Shown here piece by piece: positions 13,578-27,364 of a stretch of DNA of 64,000 nucleotides (positions are counted from its first letter, which is position 1; every line of letters begins with the position of its first letter). Under the pieces are notes generated by a model, which was not told the DNA's origin, made no database searches, and worked only from the letters and a program-made list of their open reading frames with translations. The translations under genes and the position numbers were made by a program. Source of the DNA: Rhyacichthys aspro (lineage: Eukaryota; Chordata; Actinopteri; Gobiiformes; Rhyacichthyidae); NCBI GenBank assembly GCA_036850595.1, contig CM072155.1, forward strand, positions 8,806,256 to 8,870,255. Direction: 5' to 3'.

Positions 13578-16500
13578 ATGGACCCCAGACCTCCTCACCG
13601 CCTGCTCTTGCTCCTCACTGGCCTCCTGCTCTTCTGTAAGGACCCACTGCTGTGCCGCTTCACCGACAATTAGTTCGACATAACCTTCTCACTTCTCATT
13701 TTTTCTTTCTTCTTTTTCACAGGGCAGTGTGCGAGAGTGCAGTCATGTAAGTAACTTTGTTACATTTTAGTAGTTAGTCTATGGGATTTTCAGCTCCTAC
13801 AAGGCTTTTGGAAAGTTTTAGCTTTCCTAGTCTGTGCTGTATTAAAAAAGGAATCTATTTATACCTCAAAAGAGTTATTTTTGCATGTTATTAGCATTGC
13901 TCTGTGCACTAATGGCCTCATTGATATTATTTTTAAGTGTCCAGTTCCTTGAAGATATTTTGATAAAATTAGTTAATTTTTAATACACGATAACCATGAA
14001 TGAAACATACAGCTTTTCGGATTAGGTCAGTTGAGTATTTTGGCTAGGTGGCCCACAACAGCTAAAAGTGACTTTGTTGGGCATTTATACTTTCAGAGAG
14101 CTCATGTCAAAAGAAAATGACAGAACAGGATAGTTAGGACTATCCTCAGACAAGTCAACTCTAATGTACTGTACAACATCTTATAGAATATAAAACATCT
14201 TTGTCTTTGTGTCCTAAAGCATACATCATAGACACTGTGAGCCTGACCATCCAGCCCAGCAGCACAGTCCAGAGCGGGACAAACATAACCTTACTCTGTG
14301 AGGTCAGCATCAGCCAAGACACCCCCCTGCACCCCACATACCACTTCCAGTTCACAAAAAACGATGTTGTCATCAACTCCACCGACACCAGGGAGGACAG
14401 AGCGTTGTATGAGCTCACCCCGGCCAGGGCTGCGGACTCAGGAAGCTACGGATGTCACGTCACTGTCAAGGAAAAGAGCAAAACGAGCCTGGAGAAAACA
14501 CTCAACGTCACAGGTAATGACATTTGACAAGAAAGACAAGACTAGAACGGCATACAAATGTCTATACTGATTTATTTTGTTAGTGATTAGATACAGCTGT
14601 GGTGTGGTAGTGTTGTATTGCAGTACAAACTGGGCAATTTAGAGCAAGCACAATGTCATATAAAAATTTTCAAAGTCATTAAGTGAGGTCATAGGTTTTT
14701 ATGCAAATTAAATCAGACAATTACAGAAGTGCATTAAATTATGTAGACCACTATAACCTCTTTTCCTTTTCATCCGTAGAAAGTAAAAACTGAGTATGAG
14801 TAATTCGGCATACTGGCACAAATAAAATTTGTTTTAAATTTAAAAAAGGAATAGTATAAAACAAGTCAAACACAAGTCAAAACAAGTGTAAAACAACAGC
14901 AAAAGTCAACCTATTAAAAGTGAAAAAAGAAAAGATGAGACAACTAGAAGAGACTGATCCGCCGACCTGAGACAACACGAGGGAGCATGCAGCTAGAACA
15001 GGTCAGACAGATAAGGCTTTGCTAGATCATGAAGATATTTTGAAACGAGTCCAAGAAGTATAGTTACCATTAGACTTCACAACACAAAATGTATGCTTCC
15101 TAGTGTTTTATTTTCCCAGGTCTGCAGAGGCCCATGTTGCTGCTAAATAGGACCACTCTTTTTGAAAGTGAGGAGGTCATGGCCAGCTGCAGCGCTCCAG
15201 AGGAGAAAGGATCCCTCATATTCTACTTCTATCAGAAGTTCAGAACCGGAGAGCCTCAGGAGATTAAGCGCGCCATGTCACGTGGGAACTCCTTAGAGAC
15301 CAAGCTGGCTTTAAGGCACATCGGAGACAGCCACTTGTTCTGTGACTATGACATCCCACTGGTGGGTCGCTCCATACACAGCAATGAGATCCAAGTCATA
15401 GTCAGAGGTAAAAACTCACTTCATAAATTAATATGATTGTGTTTATGTTTATGAGGATATTAAAATGAACTATTGTTGTAGGAATGTTCATCTCTCCCAT
15501 CATGAATATCCTGCCTACCTCAAACGTCTATGAAGGAGACGTCATTGAAGTAGTGTGTAAAGTCGTGAGTCCTCCAACAGACGTGGAAGTTTTTCTTATT
15601 AAGGACAGACGGATTCTCAAGAAATCCCAGGTCAGCCTAAGTCATCGATTCAGAGCACAGGAAGGAGACTCAGGGGAGCTGGTTTGCAAGGCAGTGTGGG
15701 GCAACGTTCAGAAAGAGACCTATCAGAAGATCACAGTCAATGGCAAGCACTGGATAGTCCTATTCACTGTCAATATTTACTGTGTATGTCTTGTGTAATG
15801 CGTGACTTCTCCTTTCCAACCTTTTTCAGAATTGATTTCAAAGCCGTACCTTTCTGTGGAGCCCATGGACATATTTGAAGGAGACCACATCCAACTGACC
15901 TGCTCTGTCTCCATTTATGTTCCTGAAAGTATTCAAAATAATACTGTAAAGTTTGCTATCTACAAAGACAACAAAGAAGTCAACAAGGGGAAAACGTATG
16001 ATACTTTGGCTAAGCCCAGCAAAAATGGAAACTACACCTGCAAAGTCCAGGCATCATCTCAAAGTCATAGTTTCGTCAAAGAAAGCGAAACTCTAATTAT
16101 TAAAGCCAAAGGTAAGACTTGATATCAATCTTTGAGTAATAGTCATTTTAGTGTTTTTTTAAATAATATTATTTCCCTCAGTTCCTGTGTCAAAGCCCGC
16201 TCTGAGTGTAGTGGGTGGTACGTTGGTGTTAGGAAAGCCCTTCCAGCTGCTCTGCCAGAGTGAAAAAGGCACTCTGCCCATCGTCTACACCCTTCATGGT
16301 CCTAAAAGACTTCCTGAATTAAAGAGGATCACCAAACCAGAGGCGCAGGCCATTTTTAACACCACCATCACCAAGATTTCAGAATTAAACAACTTCCTCT
16401 GCCAGGCAAGGAACAATCAGGGAAACCCAGCTGAGGTTGTTACAGGACAGCAGCTGCTAGTATCAACAAAAATCATCGGTATATAGTCATCACATTTGTA

Positions 16501-19500
16501 TGTATTCCAAATCATATGAACCACTCTTAATCTAACCTCAGCTCATCTTCTGTAGAGCCAGTATCAAAGCCCATATTGAGCACTGTCCCGAGCCTGGACG
16601 ACATCACCGAGAGCCAGGACGTGACTCTGTACTGCTCCGTCCTGAGAGGCTCAACTCCCATCACTTTTACATGGTACAGCACTGAGTCACAGGCTGCCTT
16701 GGCCTCGCAGACCTCCCACAAACTCAGAGGATCCTATATCATCAACAATGTGGGAAGAGAGCACATAGGAGGATATTACTGCATCAGCACCAACCAGGCT
16801 AACGAAACCAAACGCAGCGAGGCACTCACCATTGGAGGTGTGTTGTTATTCCAATATGGAGCTCAGGATTTGATCAGGAAAGAGACTGCGTGATAGTGAG
16901 AGCGCTATGTGACCTCAGAATTGATTTAAGTTCATTCAGCATGTTTCATAGGTGGATCTTGGTCTCTCCATTTGTCTTAGAGATAAGTAAGCAAGCAAAA
17001 TTATTGTGTAATGATATTTATTCATACATGAAAATACAACACACATTGCTTAAAGGAAAAAGCTGAAGGTTAATTAGATATTTAAAATTGTCAATAGTGA
17101 GGTCATTGACTATAGTGACTTTCACATGCATCATATTACACTGTCAGATAAAATAATAGCATGTATGTATATAAACAATGGTATATTATGTTATGGTTCT
17201 ACTGGTTCCTCAAATGCCATTTAAAAGGGACAAAAAAAATAATGTCACATTTTATTTTGAAGATTCATTCAAATACCCAAACAGAAACTGAGTATAGATT
17301 ATTAAGACAACATATACGAATTCTCAAGAAGATGCTGTCATAAGGAGACAATGCTTATTTAAATTATACACATTTATCAGACCAGTTTGAGGATAAGTGT
17401 AGTTTCAAAAAACTTCCATTACATAAAATACAGTTTGTTGAACCAATTAATTTATTATCCTTTCTGTGCCTTTTCAGTGAAGATGGCTGGATGGAAAAAG
17501 GCTCTAATAGCCATCGTTTGCCTCCTGCTCTTACTGTCCTTGATCCTGGTTATAGTTTTTAAAAAACGCCTGCTTCGATTTAAGAGAAAAGGGACCCCCG
17601 AGCTGTCTGTGTGAGTAACAGCGCTAATGTTCTTCTCAAAAATCTTTGCACTTGAAAAGGTGAACCAATAAATAACAAGTGAAGCTGGCACACCCATAGA
17701 TCTTCCTGTCTAAAAAGGTTTTCTGTGTTTTGTACTTCTGCCTCGTCTCAGGAAGTCGGCCGGTACCAAAATAGAGCGCCTGAGCCTCACCCAGGCTGAG
17801 GTCAACAACATTGCCAACGGTAAGACCCCGAGGCACGGCAGCAGCTCGTAAAACGGTAGCGAGGACAGACTGTACCGCATTGAATAATTGTATGTTTGTG
17901 ACCTTTCTGTGCGCAGCGACTCCCTCCATGATGGGAAAGAGTGTGTGGAGTGAGAGCGTATCAGGCTCTGGTGAGGACAAATAATTTTTGTTTGTTGTTA
18001 AGATGCTGGTTTACAAAGTCTAAACATGTTTAAATAGTCTTATATGTGTCGTAAGGACATTATACATGAATGACTTTGTTTCTAAACGGTAGAATCTGAT
18101 GACCAGAACAGTGTAACCGCCCCCAAAACACCCGAACTCCAATACGCAGAAGTACAGACTCAACAACCCGACCCCAACAGAGGTAAGACCCCTCCAGATG
18201 TTTACCTTTCCCCCTAGAGTTTATTGACGTTAGAAATTGACCTCTGAATCTGTCCAGCTCCAGTGAAGAAGGGCACAGACACGACGTACAGTGAAGTACG
18301 GAAATCCAGCCAGGGTACGTCCTCACTTTCAAACCTTCACACAGACAAATCAGGTCACTTGTTGGCATTTGAAAATAAGCGGCAGGAAACAGGTTCAGCG
18401 CCAATTGTAAACATCAGCATTGTTCCCAAAAGAATGTGGTGTTAAAACAGAGGGCTCGATCGCCAGGTGTCCGTGTCCTGCTTTCGTCAAGCCCCACTTC
18501 CCGTCCTAACAATCAGAGCCAAACAGAATGTACATCCGTTAAGACTAAGTCAGCAACATGCACCATTGTCTGAGTCTCTGGGGGAAGCGCTCGGGCCATT
18601 GTTTTAGGCATTACCTCCTTGTGACTGCTGAAATGTCAGCCATGTTGGCGTCAGTAAAGATGTTAAGATGGATTTTTTTCCTCTGTATTTGAAAACAGAA
18701 ATGTTTTTACCTTGTACAGCAATAATTTAAAACCTTTAATCCACATAATCTTGCCCAAAACAAAATACTGTCTATATATGTCTATATAGTTGAGCCTTAA
18801 TGTCAATATTCATTATTGCAAACAAGGTCAAATGTATGGTTAAACTAATTTGAGGTCATTTTATGTTCTAATGTACACTACAAACATATATAGTTTCTAT
18901 GTTCGACTAAGATGGATTTAACCGAAGCAAATCCTGTTTACTGTAAATGCCACAAAGTGACAATAACTGTACAAGTCATGCTTTAATCCTCTGAAGCCCT
19001 TTGTTTTTTCCACTGCCTTTGTTTTGCAGGTGTTCCAGAGCAAGCTGACAGCGTGAGTAGGAACACAATCGTACATCACAAGGACACACACACAATCACA
19101 TACATGAGACACAAAGGAGCAATGAGCACACACACACTCATGAATCTGTTGTGTCTTTGCTTAGAGAGACCTCTCACGGAGAGAGACAGTACAATAAACG
19201 GAAACCCAGTGGAGTCCGTTTTTATTGTTTGTAGACAGGTAACAGAAAGCACTATTGAATATACAAATGAACAGCCAAAAAAAAATCATAGAAGGTCATT
19301 TATTTTGGTGATTTTATACTAAGACTCATCAATGTTGCTGACAATTAACCCTGCCATTTACTCATTGATTCTCAATTTAGTCTCTGACAGAAGTTTACTC
19401 TTTCAGCAGGCTTCTGTGAAATACGCCGAGCTGAATCACGACACAGAGCCTCCGAGTGGAAGCAGTAACCATGACGACCATACTGTCCAAGATGAACACA

Positions 19501-19553
19501 ATGAAGGGACTGAGAACAGTGCTGTTGTCACCGATGCTGGACAAGGAGAATAA
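13578..19553 (+). CDS. pecam1: Platelet/endothelial cell adhesion molecule 1 (CD31)
   Basis: Homophilic Ig-superfamily adhesion and signalling receptor of endothelium, platelets and leukocytes. Coding exons: 13578-13635, 13723-13746, 14220-14513, 15120-15407, 15482-15742, 15830-16111, 16182-16478, 16556-16837, 17478-17610, 17752-17819, 17917-17970, 18093-18182, 18258-18314, 19030-19052, 19407-19553. Together they give 785 residues; human is 738. Exons 1-2 encode a Leu-rich signal peptide. Exons 3-8 each encode one Ig-like domain with its cysteine pair (for example LLCEV/YGCHV in the first and LYCSV/YYCIS in the sixth). Exon 9 holds the membrane helix (IVCLLLLLSLILVIVF) and a basic stop-transfer stretch. 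The tail has LQYAEV and TTYSEV, matching the two human ITIMs, plus VKYAEL. Ectodomain introns are phase 1. The intron after exon 5 appears to use a GC donor. The six-Ig plus ITIM layout makes pecam1 much likelier than another Ig receptor. Confidence 0.9.
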
Positions 19554-19854
19554 AAACGGGCTAAGAAGAATTACTTATTTATCACACGAGGCTGGAGTCT
19601 TTTGTGCTCAGAAGAGAGAAAACTCTATGTAATTTTGTTCTTTTTGTACTTTAAACAGCTGTTCCACGTCCACATTGTACATTTTTTGTCAATAGAAATG
19701 TTTTGAAAAGAGTTCCCTGGCTGGCTGCTTTGTTGCTACAGAGAGAGGGTGTTTGAAGTGACGTTTAAATGTGACTATATCCTTCCACTGAAAAGGAAGA
19801 GAGGTCTTTGAAGGCAGCAGTGTGCATTGTGGGAGTCTGTGCTTCCCGTGTGAG

Positions 19855-19867
19855 CCACTAGAGGACG
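19855..19867 (+). promoter_or_regulatory. CTCF-like core downstream of pecam1
   Basis: CCACTAGAGGACG differs at one position from the CTCF core consensus CCASYAGRKGGCR (consensus from memory). It lies in or just past the pecam1 3' UTR. A single motif match is weak evidence of binding. Confidence 0.25.
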
Positions 19868-20091
19868 GACCTAAGGCAGCGCTGCATGGAAACTTAGTGC
19901 CATCTGGCTGTGAGCTCTTCTAATGTGAGGAGGGATTTTACTGAGCTGACACAGCATTAGGACCTATCAGTTACATTTTCCACTATCCAGTCTTTAGATG
20001 AATGACATAACACAGACTTACCTAAGGTTTTAGTGCACACTGACCTGATATGTTGCGAACTCCCTTTATGACTGTGCTACCTAAAACACCA

Positions 20092-20097
20092 AATAAA
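20092..20097 (+). promoter_or_regulatory. pecam1: Candidate pecam1 poly(A) signal
   Basis: This is the first canonical AATAAA downstream of the pecam1 stop codon and would give a 3' UTR of about 560 bp. The earlier AATAGA near 19,693 is a weaker alternative. Confidence 0.45.
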
Positions 20098-23000
20098 AGA
20101 CAGACAGATATTCATCCATGTGAAACCGAGCACAGAACTTTTAGACTTGCACAAAGTTTAGTGGCTCTTTATATAAGGCTCAACTGAACATTAAATGGTG
20201 GACTTAGCGGCAAAGTCAATTCAGAAAAATCAGCAAAGATCAAATTGAATTTATACAATTAAATAAACACATTTTTGGTGCAGTCTCAGGACATGGTTAT
20301 AATGCTGGCAGGAATTTGCATTTTGCAAAGTTCAGGTAACAGAAACCAAGTGATCACACTTTCAGGATAGTTGTACGAAGGCTGTATTTGGAAAATTACA
20401 TTTGGGGATTTTTACTGTTCAATGTTCATTTATAACCATGTTTGTCTTTGGATTTGTTTGATTGCACAACTTAAAAAATGACCCTCGTTTTCTTTGTAGT
20501 TCAGGCATAACTGGGGAACATAGTTTAGATTTAGAATGCCAACTTGCACAGCAGGGAATTTCTGTCCAGAAATCAAGGGCTGTGTATTAAGTTCACCCCG
20601 TTCCCTGTAAGTACCGCTGGCAGTCGGGATTATACAGATGCTCTCTGGAAGACGGAGCACAGGATCAAATCCGTGTGGGAATCTGTAACACATGACACTG
20701 GGGCAAATGCCTGGAGCCTGCTATCAGTTTGCACACATTCATCTTGGCACACTATAGACAGCCATACTTCCTGTCTTCTGACCATTTGTGCCTGTGCTTA
20801 TGTATATGTGGCTGTTCTCTCCTCAGGCCCAATTGCTTTATCCCTCCTCTAGTCGCTTTATTATCCCATCTCAGGATGTCATCCACCTCTAAGCTTTGAT
20901 CACACAGCATTTGTGCAAAGCCTTCCTGAATGTGCGTGTCACTTCAGTGTGTTACCATATTTCTAGGGTTTGCACCATTCCCTTAGGTCCCCAAGCTCAC
21001 ATCTTCTGAATTATACAAACACTTCTTGGCTGCTTGAAGCTCACTCAGGCATCTATGAACGGATATGCCCCCAGCTCAAAGGTGCCAAAATGAAAAGTCA
21101 TTCCCACTCTGAGGATAGAATCTCGGATAAGTCTGCGCATGGTTTATTAATCATATTACTTAACCAGGAGGCTGGTGTTGACAGTAGGGAACAGAATATT
21201 CTGAGCTCCGGTAATCAGGAACTGATATGTGTTACATGAACATTTGCTCTTGAACTTATAAAATTGCATAACACCTCAAAAAATAAGTGTGATGTAACTA
21301 GACTGAAGTAGAAAGTTGGCAAAAATTTGTGCACGAGCTTGCTCTGGTCATGAGCTAAAAGTGTTAAGAGCAGAGCCTGACAGTGGGAGTGTATTTCAGA
21401 CACTGTGCACTTTGCCCAACATGGTGCTGTTTGGTCCTCATGGCGTGACTAGCTGTCTGCTCTGTCACAGAGAACACACTGAATTTACTACTGTTCTTAG
21501 AGCCATGAGGTCATGTACCCTCACCGATCTCTGGGACTCTTGTTACAAGGAGACCTACACTCAAGCACATCTCCCATCAGCCCCCAGACTGTACGACTAT
21601 CACATGATCAGGACTTGTGGTGCCGACATGCACCGAGGGGCAGACCTGTGAGGGTAAGGTCCTGCTTCTGTGTCCGTCCCTCACTTTACTGCACGTACTG
21701 CGCCGGTGTCGACAGCGTGTAACTCAACGCCCCCCGTCTGGATCTGGAGCACTGCTCTTCTCTCCCATTGGCCGCTGGGCTAAAATTAGCATATTGACCC
21801 CTGTGAAATGCATTCTGGGAATATTCTGTCTTTCATTTGGCCTTATGGGGCCTGTGCTGTTTGTGGCCTTCAGATGCAGTAGTGAAGTCATCATGAAGAC
21901 CTTATGATTACCTGAGGAAAATACATATCTAATGTATTATTGCATCAAAAATATAAATATAGCTCTTACTTTGCATTCTTTTTACTTAATTATAGCGTAA
22001 CATAAAATACAATGGTACCATTCTGTGCTTTAAACTTAATGTTCTTAAATTTTTAGGTGATTTTCCTTATAGCCACTGTCAGTCAAATATAAATGTATGA
22101 CTTATTGACTTTATATAATCACATACATTCCTCACCCACAGTTCTGGCTTTCGAAATACATTCAGGCTATATGATGCAACAGGATGGATTGTAGGCACGC
22201 ACATCAACACATAATGCCACACTGAGTATGACACACATTGCAGACTATCTAAAGACTGTGTTTCATTCCCATTTGTTTACCTTTACATTAAACCTCTGTT
22301 TTGGGAATAAACGCTTTTTTTGATATTTAAATCAACATCTTACAACAGTTTTTTAGACACTTGCACAGATTACATCAAATGCTTGTTTGGTTTTAATGGT
22401 AAATCTTTAAAGCTGTCTTTGACCCCCTTTAATTCGACCCACACTTCATAATAAGGGCGTACAGAGCTCTTATTTTATGCTCGTCATTCACAGTCCTGTC
22501 ATAGTGCTGTATGAATGGTACGTGGCCTGGCATGCCAAAGTGTGAAAATGTGATACGCTATTGTCCTTCATTTGCTGAGTACAGGTTACATTTAGTCGCT
22601 CCACCTGTTTGATGCTATTCATCTCTAACAGTTTAATCCTTCTCAAATCCAGTCGATAAATCCTTGTACAACTTGGACAAAAGACATCACTGGAGGTGAA
22701 AGGGAAGCACGAGGACATACTAGTTTCAATGTGAACTTGGGCATTGTGCAATCAAACCTCAACACATGCACGCACAACTCTTTGCCTCTGTCCTGCTTTT
22801 CCACGGATGCATGCTTCAGCTAAGGTAACCCAATCCTCATGCTGGTCTCTTTCGCCTCTGTGCTAAGTCTGAGCCCCCCACAGACAGCTGCTGCCCCTGT
22901 TTACCATCGCAGCGGATCTCATTCTTCATACTTCATCAGTGTCAGCAACTGGGTCCCACGGCAGACCAGAGACTTTCTCGATTACACACTGATCACTTCT

Positions 23001-25241
23001 CAGACTAGTTTAAAACACTTTGCACCTTCTCGTGGGACTATGTATTCACAGCTATAGTGGAAGTAATATTGCACCTTTATATATGAGGTCACAGGAGTAT
23101 GTATGTGCTGTCATGTCTAGTGTTTGATTCTTGTTGCACATTAAACATAATGGGCACTCTCTGGATATCAAACCTCAGCATTTCACACCAGGATTCACTT
23201 TTATGTATTCTTATAGTTCTTCTAAAATTTCAACACAATTTAAATAAGGCTGTTACGGCTCCCAAATACGAGTTGAATGGCATGCCATAAAAATAATATT
23301 CATTCACTGCTTGTAATGAATATGGACCAATTCCCATGGAAACTATGTGCTCATGACTGACTGGGTTCAGCAACTTTGGAGCGCAGTGGCACGCTGCGAA
23401 TGTGGAGCCAGATGGCACTGTGAAGCATGTTTCAGCTGCAAATAGCTCAATTTACTCCTGCTCGGCTTGTCCAATGTGTTTGCCCCGGAGCAGGATGTAT
23501 TTGTGAGTTTACATTACACCGTAGTATCTAGCACTCAACATGCACTAAAGGATTCACTAAAATAAGCACATCACTGTAAATGACAGGTTTGTTGGATGGA
23601 ATGCAGAAATGGGCCCAGTTTCACTAAAATGAACCATACGTGGTCGCTTTGACCTGAAGACAGCTGACCAGCTGACCGACCATAACTGTTTATCTAAAAT
23701 GGGAACTTTATGCAGTGCTCTGTTTTTCTGAATGGTTGTATGTCTATTTGGTGAAGCCCCTGGAAATCTAACTCAAGCCGAGAGGGGTCTACTTCTTTGT
23801 GTAGAATATAAAAAGAATTAGGATGGCAGGTCAGGATAGCTAAACACACAAATCAACTCCACTGGATCCTTGGTTTGGTTCCAGAAACACAAAGATCTTT
23901 ACAGTGGCTAATGACTGCATCTAGTGGTGCATATTGTTACAACAGGCTGCACGGGATGGTGAAATATTTCACATATAGTCTCTTTAAAATAAACTACATT
24001 ACTAGTCATTATTATAGTATTTATATCTCTATTTTATTAATCTAATCTGTCTATCGTCCATCTTAGTTGGAGTTTCCTGAGATGACACAGTCTGCGGTGA
24101 AGTGGGCATAATGGTGGCCTCTTTAACTGAATGGCAGAGGATTACTGGCTCCTGATATAGACCCTTCCTCTTTTTTCAGCCCTGTGCGCGTGCCATCACC
24201 GGACACCTCTCAGGCGCGGTGAGTAGTCCATTTCACCCCACAGTGGGGCCCAGGACTCTGATTCGTATATAGTTTACCGTCCAGTCGTCCAGCTGTGTTC
24301 GCTTGCTGCCAGTTCAGAGAGATACTTCTGTTTCTGACAGTTATGGGCTGCATGTGCCAAGACAACACAGCACTTTCTAAGAAAGACTCAGAAAACATAC
24401 CATGAAAGACATTGAGTCGGATAAAGTGATCATTTTTGATTATGTGCAATTTGAAATTTTGTACTTTGATTTTTTACATTTTTATTTTATAAATTTCATG
24501 GCAATAGCTTTAAACTGCTTTGGCATAAAATATATAAAATAGTAGTCTCTTAATAATGTTCATACCCTAAAACATACTGTACATGATAGAGAACCACACT
24601 GTACACTAATTTCAATGCAAGTTTAACTCTTATAGTGACCTTTTACATGACATTGCTAATGGGGACCCCCAGGCTGCATTAATAACATTTTAAACAATGA
24701 CAGGTTGCTTAGCTATTTATTGAAGGTGAATGAAGTCAGTCACCTGCCTCCTACCTGCATCACATGAATTACTAAAGTAGGCTGGAATATGGGCAGCCAT
24801 TTTTACCTTCCATCCCATATAAGCCCCTGCAGCAGGTTGCTGTCAGACTGTCATTCTTTTGGCTTCAGTTCACATATCCAACTGCCACAGACAGTAAAAA
24901 CAAAAGGAACCCAGTGAACCAGGTCACTGCCCTGCCAACTAGCTCCAGTAGTTTCATTTACCCAAGGACCTTGTTTGGAGTAGTGCTCTTAAAGGTATTC
25001 ATATGTATATTTTAATGTCTGTGAAATTAACATAAAGCTCCAGTACTTTCAAAATAATTGAGATAACTACCTTTACCTCTGCTTCAGACACTTTTATTTC
25101 AATTTTACCAAATCCTAAAACTGTTTCTACTGATCCTTTGAAAATTAGCTATTTTAAATGATATTAATAGAAACTTTTAATTTATTTTTAATCTAATTAA
25201 ATCAGGATAAAATGTGTGTAAGTATAAAGTAACAATACTTT

Positions 25242-25322
25242 TGTAATAAACAATCAACCTTTAATTAACTGTAATAAACAATCGACCTTTAATAAACTGT
25301 AATGAACAATCGACCTTTATAC
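25242..25322. repeat. 28-bp tandem repeat, three copies
   Basis: Three head-to-tail copies of a unit beginning TGTAATAAACAATCGACCTT start at 25,242, 25,270 and 25,298, with one or two differences each. The last runs directly into the adjacent AT microsatellite. Confidence 0.85.
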
Positions 25323-25348
25323 ATATATATATATATATGTGTGTGTGC

Positions 25349-25439
<91 letters not shown>
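25323..25439. repeat. (AT)n microsatellite with a (GT) interruption
   Basis: An AT run at about 25,323-25,338 is followed by a GTGTGTGTGCGT interruption and then an uninterrupted AT run of roughly 90 bp to 25,439. Both strands are open for about 60 codons of Tyr-Ile dipeptides purely because of the repeat. The true length may differ from the assembly. Confidence 0.95.
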
Positions 25440-25440
<1 letters not shown>

Positions 25441-27029
25441 TTTTTCCACCTTGTTTCTAAATGCGTGACCTTATTGGATATTCAATATCCAAAAAAGCAT
25501 GCAGTTAATATATGCTGTTTTGCCATTTACAAAAATAGAACTTAAGATGTACACAACATGTTTGACATTTCTTTTTCTGTCTGTCAAAGCACTTTAAAAT
25601 AAGTCTAAATAATAATACTTTTAATCAAAGACTGTGGCTGCTGCTAATGCTTTGGCTGGTATTGCACACACATAATGTGGTAACCTATGTCTTCTTCCTA
25701 ATGTGTCAGATCATAACATTGACCCTAAAGGGCAGGTAGAGGAGGGCAGCAGTGGGATATGTATAGACACATGCCTGAAAGTGCAAGAGCCCTTTCTGGC
25801 ATGTGTCCAGGAGTAGACCCTGGCACTAGGCGTTAACAAACAAACATTTGCCACAAGTGGAGCTTTTTTTGTTTTATTGGTGAGGATGTTGTCATGGAGA
25901 CCAGAGAGTCTCACCTCACATAGCTCAGGGACACCCCCACCATGACATATAAGAGAGTGAAATCTGATCACAGCTTTTTAAAGGGTCTTCTCTGTCTCAC
26001 TTTAATTTGTCTAGACATGGGCTCCTAAGCCACACACACTAATTCACACAACAGCCATTGGTGCAGCTACAGTATGTGCTTACTTTCACAAATACAGTAC
26101 AATATTTGATTTCATCCAAAACTCTCTACTCTCTACTTTAGAATGGCTGTGTAATAATATAGAATGCCTTTATGTGATTTGATCTATAGTATACTTAAAA
26201 TGACAGTGTTATTTCCAGTGCAACACTGAAAGCGTGTATGAGATGCCCACATCTTTATGATCTGGTTATAACCAGCTCTGCACATCAGCTGACAGCTGCT
26301 CACACCTCTACAAAGCTGACCCATACCATTGTAAAAGTTAACCTTTAAAAATAGCATTTCCTTGTGTTTTCAATATTAGCTGACACCTGGAAATAGTTAG
26401 CATTTCTCTGCACATCTTGTAGCACATGGTTTGAGAGCATGGCTGTATTGTCTGTAGTCTTGCACCTTTCCAGGACGTTTGGTGGTATTACAGAGGGGTT
26501 ATATGGAAAGTTGTGACCTTTCACAATAATTCTCATGACCACATCTCTAGCAATAACTTTTACTGTGTCTGGTTCTGCTCCAAAGGTCAAGCATGAAGAA
26601 GTCACATGACGCATGATGGGTCACAAGAAGGACCATGAATAAACATGGCAAAACAAAACAAACATGACCGATTATGGTCACTTACACCACACACATAGTC
26701 CACTTTTTATTCTGAACTGAGTTCTATTACATGTCTTTTCTGCTGTACATGTGTAACTTCATCAATCAATATATCTACTACTCCAAAACATAGGCCTTTT
26801 ACAGAAGACAAATGTTCCTATGATAAAATGTAACCTTGTGTTTGACGTCATCGAAGTTGTTTAGATGTTTTTGTGGCACTGCCTGAGTACATTCAAAGAG
26901 AACCTTTTGGTTGTCAACATTTTTATGGCCAAGGGGTGGCTGTCATGTCAGTGAACATGTGACCATACAGTGGGAGGGTCCGAACAGGGGCCACTTATTT
27001 CTAAGCTGAAGTCACTGGATATTCTGCCT

Positions 27030-27085
27030 GAAAATAGCCCTTCCAGAGGGTATATAGGGATCCTCTCTTGCTTGTGCCATCAGTT
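27030..27085 (+). promoter_or_regulatory. ppp1r27: ppp1r27 core promoter (TATA box)
   Basis: A TATATA box at 27,051-27,056 sits about 310 bp upstream of the ppp1r27 ATG, with the start site predicted near 27,080. An AAAATAGC stretch just upstream resembles MEF2/CArG elements, which would fit the muscle expression described for the mammalian gene. This is motif-based inference. Confidence 0.45.
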
Positions 27086-27364
27086 CTGTGCACCAGTGTA
27101 CACACTGAAAATCAAATAGGAGACTTACTCAAGAATCACCCTAAAAGAAAGAGAACTGGGTTTGGAGAAGTAACTGTGGATTTGATATCTGTATTTTGCA
27201 GAGTGAGAAATCCCGCTGAGGACACTGGAAGTAAAAGGACAAAACACAAATAAGGGAGAGGACACAAAGGATACTACTCTTATTGGATTTTTTTCCCTTG
27301 GATTTGTGTGTTTCCTCCTCCTGAACTTTCAGCAAAAGGAGGAGGCCTATCCATAACTGCAAGG

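Larger units (their letters stand above)
20098..26980. other. Gene-free region between pecam1 and ppp1r27
   Basis: No coding exon, RNA gene or intact mobile element is supportable here. Contents I can name are a three-copy 28-bp tandem repeat and a long AT microsatellite around 25.24-25.44 kb, and a mixed-composition block near 21.74-21.91 kb that looks less degenerate than its surroundings. The rest is AT-rich intergenic sequence. Confidence 0.6.

Noticed and set aside
19060..19330. Plus-strand frame between the last two pecam1 exons
   Set aside because: It is an intron with CA-rich sequence. Reading through from the 23-base exon gives no family sequence, and a good donor (GTGAGT at 19,053) removes it.
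25261..25545. Tyr-Ile repeat proteins on both strands
   Set aside because: They are the trivial translation of the (AT)n microsatellite.
27308..27364. Upstream extension of the ppp1r27 frame
   Set aside because: The frame is open but begins at GTG with no ATG before 27,365, so I took the first ATG as start.
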